The notes under the pieces were generated by a model. That model was not told where the DNA came from, did not search any database, and was given only the letters and a program-made list of their open reading frames with translations. DNA of 15,273 nt from DASZPL01 sp035550315 (GTDB lineage: Bacteria > Actinomycetota > Actinomycetes > JAFAQI01), in assembly GCA_035550315.1 (NCBI GenBank), contig DASZPL010000003.1, forward strand, positions 1 to 15,273. The letters are read 5' to 3'. Both the position numbers and the translations under genes were made by a program. This document shows positions 6,044 to 12,615 of this stretch, piece by piece; position 1 is the first letter of the stretch, and each line of letters begins with the position of its first letter.

Positions 6044-7632
6044 GCGATAGCGCGGTTGCGGTGAGCCGGTCGTCGGATGACCGGCTGGCCTGCTCTGACG
6101 TCACGGTGCGGTTCGGTGGGCTGCTCGCCGTGAACAAGGCATCGCTCGCGGTGCCCGCCGGGGAGGTCGTGGGACTCGTCGGCCCGAACGGTGCAGGGAA
6201 GAGCACGTTGTTCGCAGTCCTGTCCGGGCTGCTGCGGCCGGCTTCCGGCAGCGTCAGCATGGACGGCGCCGACGTGACGCACGAGCGACCGCAGCTGCGC
6301 GCTGTGCGGGGACTGGCGCGGACCTTCCAGCACCCGGAGCTGTTCGCCGGGCTAACCGTCCGCCAGCACCTGGTCCTGGCGCATCGATCCCGCAACGCCC
6401 CGAAGCGGATGTGGACCGACCTGCTCACCCTGGGCAGCTTGCGTCCGGCCGCCAAAGCCGAAGACCAGCAGGTCGACGCGCTCCTCGAGGTGCTCGGTCT
6501 CGAAGGAGTCGCGCGACGCCCCGCCGTCGGCCTTCCGCTGGGCACCGCGCGGCTGGTCGAGCTCGGACGCGCGCTGGCCCGCGAGCCGTCGGTGTTGCTG
6601 CTCGACGAGCCGTCCTCCGGCCTCGACACGGCGGAGACCGACCAGTTCGAGCAGACGCTGAACCGGGTGGTGCAGGAGCGCGGCACGTCGGTGCTGCTCG
6701 TCGAGCACGACGTCTCCCTTGTCATGCGGATGTGCTCACGGGTCTACGTCATCGACTTCGGCGAGATGATCGCCAGTGGCACCCCGGCCGAGGTGCAGGC
6801 GAACCCGCGCGTGCGGGCGGCCTACCTCGGCGAGGAGTTCGATGCGGGCGCTCCGGCCGGCGATCGCGCACCGCAACCGGTGCCGGAGGCAGCACCGGCA
6901 TCACCGGGTGAGGTGGCCTTGGAGGTCGACTCGCTCGCGGTTCGCTACGGCGAGGCGGCTGCGCTCTCCGACGTGTCGTTCCGCCTCGACCGCGGCAAGG
7001 TGCTCGCCGTACTCGGGCCCAACGGCGCGGGCAAGAGCAGCTTGGCCCGGGCGCTGAGCGGGCTGGTCCCCGTTGCCGGCGGGCGGATCCGGTACGACGG
7101 CGCCGATCAGACGCGGTCGTCACCGCACGCGCTGCGCCGCGCCGGGGTCGTCCATCTGCCGGAGGGTCGTGGGGTGTTCCGCAACCTGACCGTCGCAGAC
7201 AACCTGCGCATGGCCGCCTCCGGCGTCGAGGGCGGCCGGGCAGCGCGCGCCGCGGTGCTCGACGCGGCGTTCACGTTGTTCCCGGTGCTGGCCGATCGTC
7301 GCGGCCAGCTAGCGGGTCGGCTGTCCGGGGGCGAGCAGCAGATGCTGTCGCTGGCGCGCGCTCTCGCCACCTCACCGAAGGTCATCATCGCCGACGAGCT
7401 GTCCCTGGGGTTGGCGCCGAAGCTGGTCGACGTCGTGTTCGACGGCCTGGCGAAAGCGCGGGAGTCCGGGGTGACGATCGTCGTGATCGAGCAGTTCGTG
7501 CATCGCGCGCTGGCGTTCGCCGACGACTGCCTGGTGCTCTCCCGCGGGCGCGTCGCGTGGCAGGGACTGGCGTCGCAGGCGCGCGGCGACATGCTGCGCC
7601 ACTACCTAGGAGACGCCCTCACTGGCGGCTGA
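6040..7632 (+). CDS. Fused LivG-LivF-type ABC importer ATPase
   Basis: This 530-residue protein joins the two nucleotide-binding subunits of the importer. The LivG half has Walker A GPNGAGKST (48-56), a Q-loop in RTFQHPELF, Walker B VLLLDEP (185-191) and switch His223 in LVEHD. Its signature motif is LPLGTARL (165-172), not the canonical LSGGQ. The LivF half has Walker A GPNGAGKSS (326-334), canonical signature LSGGEQQ (428-434), Walker B VIIADE (448-453), and Gln in the switch position (VIEQF), as is normal for LivF. A Pro/Ala-rich linker of roughly 30 residues (about 268-298) joins them. The start overlaps the permease stop as ATGA, with AAGGTG at 6026-6031 as ribosome-binding site. The last 27 bases overlap the convergent crotonase gene. 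Each transporter would therefore hold one permease chain and one ATPase chain. Confidence 0.93.
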   Translation: MSDSAVAVSRSSDDRLACSDVTVRFGGLLAVNKASLAVPAGEVVGLVGPNGAGKSTLFAVLSGLLRPASGSVSMDGADVTHERPQLRAVRGLARTFQHPELFAGLTVRQHLVLAHRSRNAPKRMWTDLLTLGSLRPAAKAEDQQVDALLEVLGLEGVARRPAVGLPLGTARLVELGRALAREPSVLLLDEPSSGLDTAETDQFEQTLNRVVQERGTSVLLVEHDVSLVMRMCSRVYVIDFGEMIASGTPAEVQANPRVRAAYLGEEFDAGAPAGDRAPQPVPEAAPASPGEVALEVDSLAVRYGEAAALSDVSFRLDRGKVLAVLGPNGAGKSSLARALSGLVPVAGGRIRYDGADQTRSSPHALRRAGVVHLPEGRGVFRNLTVADNLRMAASGVEGGRAARAAVLDAAFTLFPVLADRRGQLAGRLSGGEQQMLSLARALATSPKVIIADELSLGLAPKLVDVVFDGLAKARESGVTIVVIEQFVHRALAFADDCLVLSRGRVAWQGLASQARGDMLRHYLGDALTGG

Positions 7633-8382
7633 GCGTTTCGTCGTACCCGACCCTTCGTTGACCGCCCAGCGCAGCAGGTCGGGATCCGCCCAGGAGGTGC
7701 TGGCGAGCCGGTCGCGACTGATCGCGCTCAGCGCGCTGCGGGTCATCGCCAGCGGAGCGGCCGGCATGGCGAGCAGCTCCGCGACGAGCTGGTCAGTCCG
7801 CGCGGCGAGCTCTTCCAGCGGGCAGAGGCGCTGGACGAAACCGGCCGCGAGCGCCTCCGGCGCGGCGAGGATCCGGCCGGTCATCACCAGGTCACGGGTG
7901 AGCGGGAGCCCGATCTCGCGAACCAGCCGTGGCAGGCCGGCCCACGTCAGCGGAATGTTCAGCGCCACCTCGGGGATGCGCACTTTCAGGTCCTCGGCGC
8001 CGATCCGCAGGTCGCACGCCGCCGCGACGAGCGCCGCGCCGCCGATGCAGTGGCTCTGGATGCTGGCCACCGTCACCTGCGGGACCTGTTCGAGCAGGTC
8101 GAGGATGCGCTGCCACTTGCCGCTGACCAGTCGGTCGTGGGCCCAGTCACCCGACTCGCGCTCGTCGAAAGAAGCGGCGAGGTCGACCCCGGCGGAGAAC
8201 GCCCGACCACTCCCGCTCAGCACGAGGACACGGACCGTCGCGTCGTCGACCAGCGCGTTGAGCTCCGACCACAGCGCGTCCCGCAGCGGCGGGTTCAACG
8301 CGTTGAGCTTGGCCGGCCGGTTGAACCGCAGGTGGCGTACGCCGGGGCGGTCGACGCGCTCGAGGACAGCGGCTGAGCTCAC
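7606..8382 (-). CDS. Enoyl-CoA hydratase/isomerase family protein lacking the first catalytic Glu
   Basis: This is a 258-residue crotonase-superfamily protein. The family binds acyl-CoA thioesters and catalyses hydration, isomerisation or related steps, often in beta-oxidation. NRPAKLNALN (21-30), the oxyanion-hole segment SGSGRAFSAGVDL (56-68) and HCIGGAAL (111-118) are clear. Where rat mitochondrial enoyl-CoA hydratase has Glu144 (GGGCEL), this protein has Leu118 in GGAALV. The Glu164 equivalent, Glu138 in IPEVAL, is kept. Enoyl-CoA isomerases also use a single Glu, so isomerase or another reaction is more likely than classical hydration. The GTG start at 8382 has only a weak TAGG upstream. 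The gene converges on the importer ATPase and overlaps it by 27 bases. The link to the transporter is positional only. Confidence 0.88.
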   Translation of the reverse strand: MSSAAVLERVDRPGVRHLRFNRPAKLNALNPPLRDALWSELNALVDDATVRVLVLSGSGRAFSAGVDLAASFDERESGDWAHDRLVSGKWQRILDLLEQVPQVTVASIQSHCIGGAALVAAACDLRIGAEDLKVRIPEVALNIPLTWAGLPRLVREIGLPLTRDLVMTGRILAAPEALAAGFVQRLCPLEELAARTDQLVAELLAMPAAPLAMTRSALSAISRDRLASTSWADPDLLRWAVNEGSGTTKRSAASEGVS

Positions 8383-8481
8383 CAGCGAAACCTACTGCGG
8401 GCTGCAGCGATGCGCCTCGAGCGTCAAAGCGAGGTCGAGAGCGAGCTGCCGGGCCGGGACGAATGTCGTCACGAGAGGGTT

Positions 8482-8558
8482 TGGCGGTCCTGACGGGATT
8501 TGAACCCGCGACCTCCGCCTTGACAGGGCGGCGAGCACTCCAGCTGCTCCACAGGACC
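8482..8558 (-). tRNA. tRNA-Asp (anticodon GTC)
   Basis: On the minus strand, acceptor GGTCCTG pairs with CAGGACC, the anticodon stem CCGCC/GGCGG encloses the loop CTGTCAA with anticodon GTC, and the T-stem CGGGT/ATCCCG region holds the conserved TTCAAAT. The discriminator is G (8485) and the CCA is encoded at 8484-8482. It lies 11 bases after tRNA-Glu on the same strand and is probably co-transcribed with it. Confidence 0.97.
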
Positions 8559-8569
8559 TCGACTTGCGG

Positions 8570-8642
8570 TACCCCCAACGGGATTCGAACCCGTGTTACC
8601 GGCGTGAAAGGCCAGCGTCCTAGGCCACTAGACGATGAGGGC
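8570..8642 (-). tRNA. tRNA-Glu (anticodon TTC)
   Basis: On the minus strand, acceptor GCCCTCA pairs with TGGGGGT (a G-T pair at the end and one inside), the anticodon stem CTGGC/GCCGG encloses CTTTCAC with anticodon TTC, and the T-arm is ACGGG-TTCGAAT-CCCGT. The discriminator is A at 8570, and the following bases are CCG, so the CCA is not encoded, unlike the Asp and Phe genes here. Confidence 0.97.
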
Positions 8643-8678
8643 GAGAATCCCTCGGCGTCCGCCGTCGGGGACCGTACA

Positions 8679-8684
8679 AGTGTA
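8679..8684 (-). promoter_or_regulatory. Candidate -10 box for the tRNA-Glu/tRNA-Asp unit
   Basis: TACACT on the minus strand fits TANNNT and lies 36 bases upstream of the tRNA-Glu 5' end, a plausible distance for a stable-RNA precursor. No convincing -35 is seen at 17-18 bases. Tentative. Confidence 0.3.
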
Positions 8685-8729
8685 GGGGACGATTCGACCG
8701 GCGTGTTGGCGGCAGCGGAGGAGCGCCTG

Positions 8730-9485
8730 ATGACAGTGGACGAGGTCCGCTACGAGCGTCGCGGGGCGGCGGCGTTGGTGACGATCGACCGGCAGCATCG
8801 ACGTAACGCGATCGACGGCGCGACCTCGGACGCGCTGGTGGCCGCGCTCGACTCGTTCGAGGCAGACGATGCCGCCCGCGTCATGGTGCTGACCGGCGCC
8901 GGCGAAGCCTTCTGCGCCGGTGCGGACCTGACCGCGATCGAGACGCTCGAGCCGCGGCTGCGCCGCGGCGAGGGCCCGCTCGGCTTCACCCGCCGCGTCG
9001 CCGCGAAGCCGACCATCGCCGCGATTGACGGGTGGGCGGTGGCCGGCGGGCTGGAGCTCGCCGCTTGGTGTGACATCCGTGTCGCCTCCGGTCGAGCCCG
9101 GTTCGGCTGCCTCGAGCGCCGCTTCGGCGTACCGCTGATCGACGGCGGCACGTGGCGGCTGCCCCGCATCGTCGGGTTCGGCCGCGCGATGGAGCTGGTC
9201 CTCACCGGTCGTCTGGTCGACGCCGACGAAGCTCTCGCCATCGGTCTCGTGACGGCGGTCGTCGACGATCCGGTCGCGCACTCGCTGGCGATGGCCGAGC
9301 AGCTGGCGACGTACCCGCAGGAGACGATGCTGTCCGATCGGCGCTCCATGTACGACGGCTACGGCCACCCGCTCGCCGAGGCGCTGGACATCGAGGCCCG
9401 TCACGGCAGCCAGGTGCTGCTGGTCGGCCGTGAAGGAGCGAAGCGGTTCGCCGGCGGTGAGGGCCGCGGCGCGACCGGCGTCTGA
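8730..9485 (+). CDS. Enoyl-CoA hydratase/isomerase family protein with both catalytic Glu
   Basis: This is a 251-residue crotonase-superfamily enzyme, probably an enoyl-CoA hydratase adding water to 2-enoyl-CoA. The ATG at 8730 was chosen because GGAGGAG (8717-8723) lies six bases before it; the frame is open further upstream but runs through tRNA-Glu and tRNA-Asp. RQHRRNAID (21-29), TGAGEAFCAGADL (55-67) and GWAVAGGLELAAWCDIR (101-117) are family motifs. Glu109 and Glu129 (FGCLERRFG) match rat Glu144 and Glu164, so the hydratase pair is intact, in contrast to the crotonase on the other side of the tRNAs. The C-terminus carries a typical EGAKRF segment. The two crotonase genes are transcribed divergently around the tRNA pair. 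Substrate chain length is not deducible. Confidence 0.9.
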   Translation: MTVDEVRYERRGAAALVTIDRQHRRNAIDGATSDALVAALDSFEADDAARVMVLTGAGEAFCAGADLTAIETLEPRLRRGEGPLGFTRRVAAKPTIAAIDGWAVAGGLELAAWCDIRVASGRARFGCLERRFGVPLIDGGTWRLPRIVGFGRAMELVLTGRLVDADEALAIGLVTAVVDDPVAHSLAMAEQLATYPQETMLSDRRSMYDGYGHPLAEALDIEARHGSQVLLVGREGAKRFAGGEGRGATGV

Positions 9486-9564
9486 CGGTCTGCTCCGCGT
9501 CCGGCCGCAGGAACCGCCGCCGCGACGTGGAACGTCACCCGGGGGACATGACAGGGGAGGGACT

Positions 9565-9948
9565 GTGTCGTATCTGAAGTCGCAGCCGTATCTGCCGGCG
9601 GAGGGGACGGAGTTCTGCGACTACATGGAACGCGTCATCAACGGGGTCACCGACCTGCAGCGTGAGGGACGCGTGCCAGGCGACGAGGGCGTCGACGGGC
9701 TCGTGGCGCTGTGGCGAGTCGTGACCCGGCAGGTCCGTGCCGACATCAACGCCGCCGGACCGGCGTCGACCCGGCAGATCACCACGACGATCCCGATGAC
9801 GGCTGCGGAGTTCCAGCAGAGCTCGTCGATGTTCGAGACCTTCTACCAGCTGCTGCGGATCCTGGAGATGCGCGGCGCGATCGACCTGCGGCGCAGTGAG
9901 GGAGTGACCCGCGTCGTCATGGCCGTCTACAACGGCACGATCATCTGA
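9565..9948 (+). CDS. Hypothetical protein, 127 aa, not recognised
   Basis: The GTG at 9565 follows a strong AGGGGAGG (9553-9560) by four bases, so this short start is preferred to the longer open frame that overlaps the upstream crotonase. The protein is soluble with no signal peptide or membrane segment. It looks mainly helical, with one cysteine near residue 18, a central polar Thr/Met stretch (RQITTTIPMTAAEFQ) and a conserved-looking helix FETFYQLLRILEMRG followed by a short beta-like end (VTRVVMAVYNGTII). The last part could resemble the tail of a winged-helix or similar small domain, but I cannot assign a family. GACGT-GGA-ACGTC, a 5-bp inverted repeat, lies upstream at 9524-9536. The gene lies 29 bases before the DUF2277 gene. 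Confidence 0.7.
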   Translation: MSYLKSQPYLPAEGTEFCDYMERVINGVTDLQREGRVPGDEGVDGLVALWRVVTRQVRADINAAGPASTRQITTTIPMTAAEFQQSSSMFETFYQLLRILEMRGAIDLRRSEGVTRVVMAVYNGTII

Positions 9949-9965
9949 GGCCTTGCCCGGCTGCT

Positions 9966-9971
9966 TACGCT
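9966..9971 (+). promoter_or_regulatory. Candidate -10 box for a leaderless DUF2277 transcript
   Basis: TACGCT fits TANNNT and ends six bases before the ATG at 9978, so transcription would begin at or next to the A of the start codon. CGGAG (9972-9976) is only one base from the ATG, too close for a normal ribosome-binding site. This arrangement is typical of leaderless genes, which are common in actinobacteria. No strong -35 is seen. Confidence 0.4.
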
Positions 9972-9977
9972 CGGAGC

Positions 9978-10247
9978 ATGTGCCGCAGCATCAAGACCCT
10001 GCACAACTTCGAGCCACCGGCGACCGCTGAGGAGGCACGCGCCGCCGCGTTGCAGTACGTCCGCAAGCTCAGCGGGACCGCGAAGCCGTCGAAGGAGAAC
10101 CAGGCGGCCTTCGACCACGCGGTCGAGCACATCACCGCGGTCACGATCGAGCTGCTCTCCTCGCTGACCACGTCGGCGCCGCCGAAGAACCGTGAGGTCG
10201 AGGCCGCGAAGGCGCGCGCTCGTGCCGCTCAGCGTTACGCGTCCTGA
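9978..10247 (+). CDS. DUF2277 family protein
   Basis: This 89-residue protein belongs to the small uncharacterised family DUF2277, widespread in actinobacteria. Recognition rests on the near-invariant start MCRSIKTLHNFEPPATAEE, the core AALQYVRKLSGTAKPSKENQAAFDHAV and the tail SAPPKNREVEAAKARARA. Length matches the family. Cys2 next to the start is a constant feature of the family, but its role is not known. It is cytoplasmic, with no signal or membrane segment. It probably has its own leaderless promoter. The GH3 gene converges on it after a palindromic gap. Confidence 0.9.
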   Translation: MCRSIKTLHNFEPPATAEEARAAALQYVRKLSGTAKPSKENQAAFDHAVEHITAVTIELLSSLTTSAPPKNREVEAAKARARAAQRYAS

Positions 10248-10260
10248 CGCCGCGCGGCGT
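10247..10260. terminator. Perfect 14-bp palindrome between convergent genes
   Basis: ACGCCGCGCGGCGT is its own reverse complement and begins at the last base of the DUF2277 stop codon. As RNA it gives a 5-bp GC stem with a GCGC loop. It lies in the 45-base gap before the convergent GH3 gene and could end transcription from either side. There is no T-tract. Confidence 0.35.
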
Positions 10261-10292
10261 ACCACCGCTTCCTGTGTTTGACGGGGCGCTGC

Positions 10293-12515
10293 TCAGTTCT
10301 CGTCGACGCAGTACTTCCCGTGCAGCGGCTGGTGCGCCGAGGAGTCGCCGACGTTGATCGAGTAGCAGCCCGGCGCGACTCGCCATCCGTTCGCTTTGGT
10401 GTTCCAGTAGGAGAACGAACTCCGGTCCAGCTGGAGTGTGACGACCTGGTGCTGGCCGGGTTCGAGGGTGACCTTCTGGTAGCCCTTCAGCTGCAGCGGC
10501 GGCTCGTGAGCCGCCTTCGGGTCGCCGACGTAGAGCTCCGCGACCTCCGCACCCGACCGGGTGCCGACGTTCGTCACCGTGAACTGTGCCGTCGCGCCGC
10601 TTGCGGTCGGGTGAACGCTGAGCTGGGAGAACCGGAACTTGGTGTAGGACAGCCCGAAGCCGAACGGGAACAGCGGCGTGATGTGCTTCGCGTCGTACCA
10701 GCGGTAGCCGACGAGCAGGCCCTCGCTGTAGTGCGACTGCGGCACGCCGTGCTTGTCGGGCACACCCGGCCACTGCTTGGCCGACTTGATCGGGTCTTGG
10801 CTGACCGACTTCGGGAACGTGTAGGGCAGCTTGCCGGACGGGTCGACGTCGCCGAAGAGCAGCGCCGCCGCGGCGTTGCCGTCCTGCTCGCCCGGGTACC
10901 ACATGTCGAGCACCCCTTTGACCTGGTTGAGCCAGGGCATCGCGATCGGACCGCCGGCCTGCACGACCACGATCGTGTTGGGGTTGGCCGCTGCGACCGC
11001 CTCGACCAGCTTGTCCTGGTCGGGGCCGACCGCGGGCAGACAGGTCAGCGTGCAGGCGGTGTCGACGGCGCTGAGTGACTTGCGGTCGACGCCTTCGGTC
11101 TCGCCGTCGCCGATGAAGACCACCGCGGTCTTGGCCGCCTTCGCGGCGAGGACGGCGTCGGCGATCGTGAGGCCCGGCGCGGGCACCACGAGGTCGCCGT
11201 TCGCCTCCGCGCGCAGCGTGATGGCGGACAGTGGGTCCACGACGTCGGGGTTGACGCCGGCGAGCGGCACCTTGGAGCTCCCGCCGCCCTGGTAGTCCAG
11301 CTGTGCGCCGACCGGCGTCGCGGGCAGGCCGATGACGGCAAGGCTCTGGTCGGTTCCTTGCAGTGGCAGCGCGCCGTCGGCGTCCTTGAGCAGCACCGCG
11401 CCACCCTCCGCCGCTTCGAGCGCGACCGCTTTCTCCTGCGGCGTGTTGACGTCAGCGGTCACGGCCAGCGGCGCGGATGGGGGCGGGTCGTCGAACACGC
11501 CGGCCGAGAACAGGCCGTACATGATGCGCTCCACCATCTGGTTCACGGTGGCGATCGAGACCTGGTGGGCGGCGATCGCGGCCTGCATCGCCTTCGGGGC
11601 GAAGTAGGTGCCCGCAGTGATGTTCTGCTCCTGGTCGAGGCCGTTGTTGGCCGCCGCGACCGTCGAGTGCGTCCCGCCCCAGTCCGACATCACCCAGCCC
11701 TTGAAGCCGAACTCCTTGTCCAGGACGGTCCGCAGCAGGTAGCGGTTCTGGCAGGCGTCGACGTTGTTGACCAGGTTGTAGCTGCACATCACCGAGGCGA
11801 CGTGCGCCTGCTTCACGGCGGCCTCGAACGCCGGCAGGTCGATCTCCTGCATCGTGCGCACGCTGGCGTCCGAGGAGTCGGTCATCCGGTCGGTCTCCTG
11901 GTCGTTGAGCGCGTAGTGCTTGACCGTGGCGGCGACGTGCTGGCTCTGGATGCCCTCGATCTCGGCCGCGCCGGTCTGACCGGCCAGGTAGGGGTCTTCC
12001 CCGGCGTACTCGAAGGAGCGTCCGGCGAGCGGGTTGCGGGTGATGTCCACGCCGGGCGCGAGCTGTACGTCGACGCCCTTGTGCCAGGCCTCCCAGCCGA
12101 GGGCGGCGCCGACCTTGTACTGCATCGCGGTGTCCCAGCTGGCGGCCTGGGTGATCCCGTCGGGGAACGCGGTCACGAGCAGCTGGACGTCGCCGAGCCC
12201 GGCGCCGGCGTCGTTGGACACCTGCTCGGGGATGCACAGGGACGGGATCGCCGGGACGTCGTTGGCGGCGCCGTAGTGGGTGATGTCGCCGCGCCCGTAC
12301 AGCTCGCTGATCTTCTGCGCGAGGGTCATGCGCGCCACCACCATGTGGGCCCGCCGGCTCGCCGACAGGTGCGGGTTCAGCCACGGGCAGGCCGCGGACG
12401 CCGAGCCGGCAGCCGGGGCGGCTGAGGCTCCCGTGGCGGTGGCCAGTCCGATCCCGGAAGCGGCGAGGACGGTGGTGGCGAGAAGGACGCGAAGAGGTCG
12501 GGTGTTGCGCTGCAC
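10293..12515 (-). CDS. Secreted glycoside hydrolase family 3 beta-glucosidase-type enzyme
   Basis: This 740-residue exported enzyme removes terminal beta-linked sugars from oligosaccharides or glycosides outside the cell. A signal peptide (about residues 1-32, ending near GASA) supports the GTG start at 12515. The N-terminal GH3 barrel shows GRSFEYAGEDPYL, VKHYALNDQE and VMSDWGGTHS, whose Asp278 is the expected nucleophile. The GH3 C-terminal domain follows (AVALEAAEGGAVLLKDADGALPL onwards) and contains GDGETEGVDRKSL; Glu474 in this segment is a candidate acid/base. A fibronectin type III-like domain closes the protein (FTVTNVGTRSGAEVAELYVGDP and on). The domain set is complete and typical of beta-glucosidases, although xylosidase or other exo-activity is possible. 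It stands alone, divergent from the SPFH gene across a 100-base gap, with no sugar transporter or repressor beside it. Confidence 0.93.
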   Translation of the reverse strand: MQRNTRPLRVLLATTVLAASGIGLATATGASAAPAAGSASAACPWLNPHLSASRRAHMVVARMTLAQKISELYGRGDITHYGAANDVPAIPSLCIPEQVSNDAGAGLGDVQLLVTAFPDGITQAASWDTAMQYKVGAALGWEAWHKGVDVQLAPGVDITRNPLAGRSFEYAGEDPYLAGQTGAAEIEGIQSQHVAATVKHYALNDQETDRMTDSSDASVRTMQEIDLPAFEAAVKQAHVASVMCSYNLVNNVDACQNRYLLRTVLDKEFGFKGWVMSDWGGTHSTVAAANNGLDQEQNITAGTYFAPKAMQAAIAAHQVSIATVNQMVERIMYGLFSAGVFDDPPPSAPLAVTADVNTPQEKAVALEAAEGGAVLLKDADGALPLQGTDQSLAVIGLPATPVGAQLDYQGGGSSKVPLAGVNPDVVDPLSAITLRAEANGDLVVPAPGLTIADAVLAAKAAKTAVVFIGDGETEGVDRKSLSAVDTACTLTCLPAVGPDQDKLVEAVAAANPNTIVVVQAGGPIAMPWLNQVKGVLDMWYPGEQDGNAAAALLFGDVDPSGKLPYTFPKSVSQDPIKSAKQWPGVPDKHGVPQSHYSEGLLVGYRWYDAKHITPLFPFGFGLSYTKFRFSQLSVHPTASGATAQFTVTNVGTRSGAEVAELYVGDPKAAHEPPLQLKGYQKVTLEPGQHQVVTLQLDRSSFSYWNTKANGWRVAPGCYSINVGDSSAHQPLHGKYCVDEN

Positions 12516-12542
12516 CCAGTGATCTTCGCCGTTCGAGTGCCA

Positions 12543-12572
12543 TTGCCTGCGCGAATCGTGCTCCAGTAGCGT
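12543..12572 (+). promoter_or_regulatory. Candidate promoter of the SPFH/zinc-ribbon unit
   Basis: TTGCCT (12543-12548) and TAGCGT (12567-12572) are separated by 18 bases and resemble a housekeeping promoter with a TANNNT -10. They lie 44 bases before the SPFH start codon, with the ribosome-binding site GGGAGG (12602-12607) between. Inferred from spacing only. Confidence 0.35.
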
Positions 12573-12615
12573 CCTGACCGAGGCGGGGACTCGGCAGGCA
12601 CGGGAGGGCGCGGTC

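Noticed and set aside
8463..8729. N-terminal extension of the second crotonase across the tRNA genes
   Set aside because: The open frame passes through tRNA-Asp and tRNA-Glu in antisense; the ATG at 8730 has a strong GGAGGAG and gives the usual family length.
9524..9536. GACGT-GGA-ACGTC inverted repeat as an operator
   Set aside because: Only five bases per arm in very GC-rich DNA; such repeats are expected by chance and no promoter could be placed around it.
11452..12543. Long open frame within the GH3 gene
   Set aside because: It has Arg/Gly-rich composition and no motifs, while the overlapping frame carries all GH3 motifs. Shadow frame.
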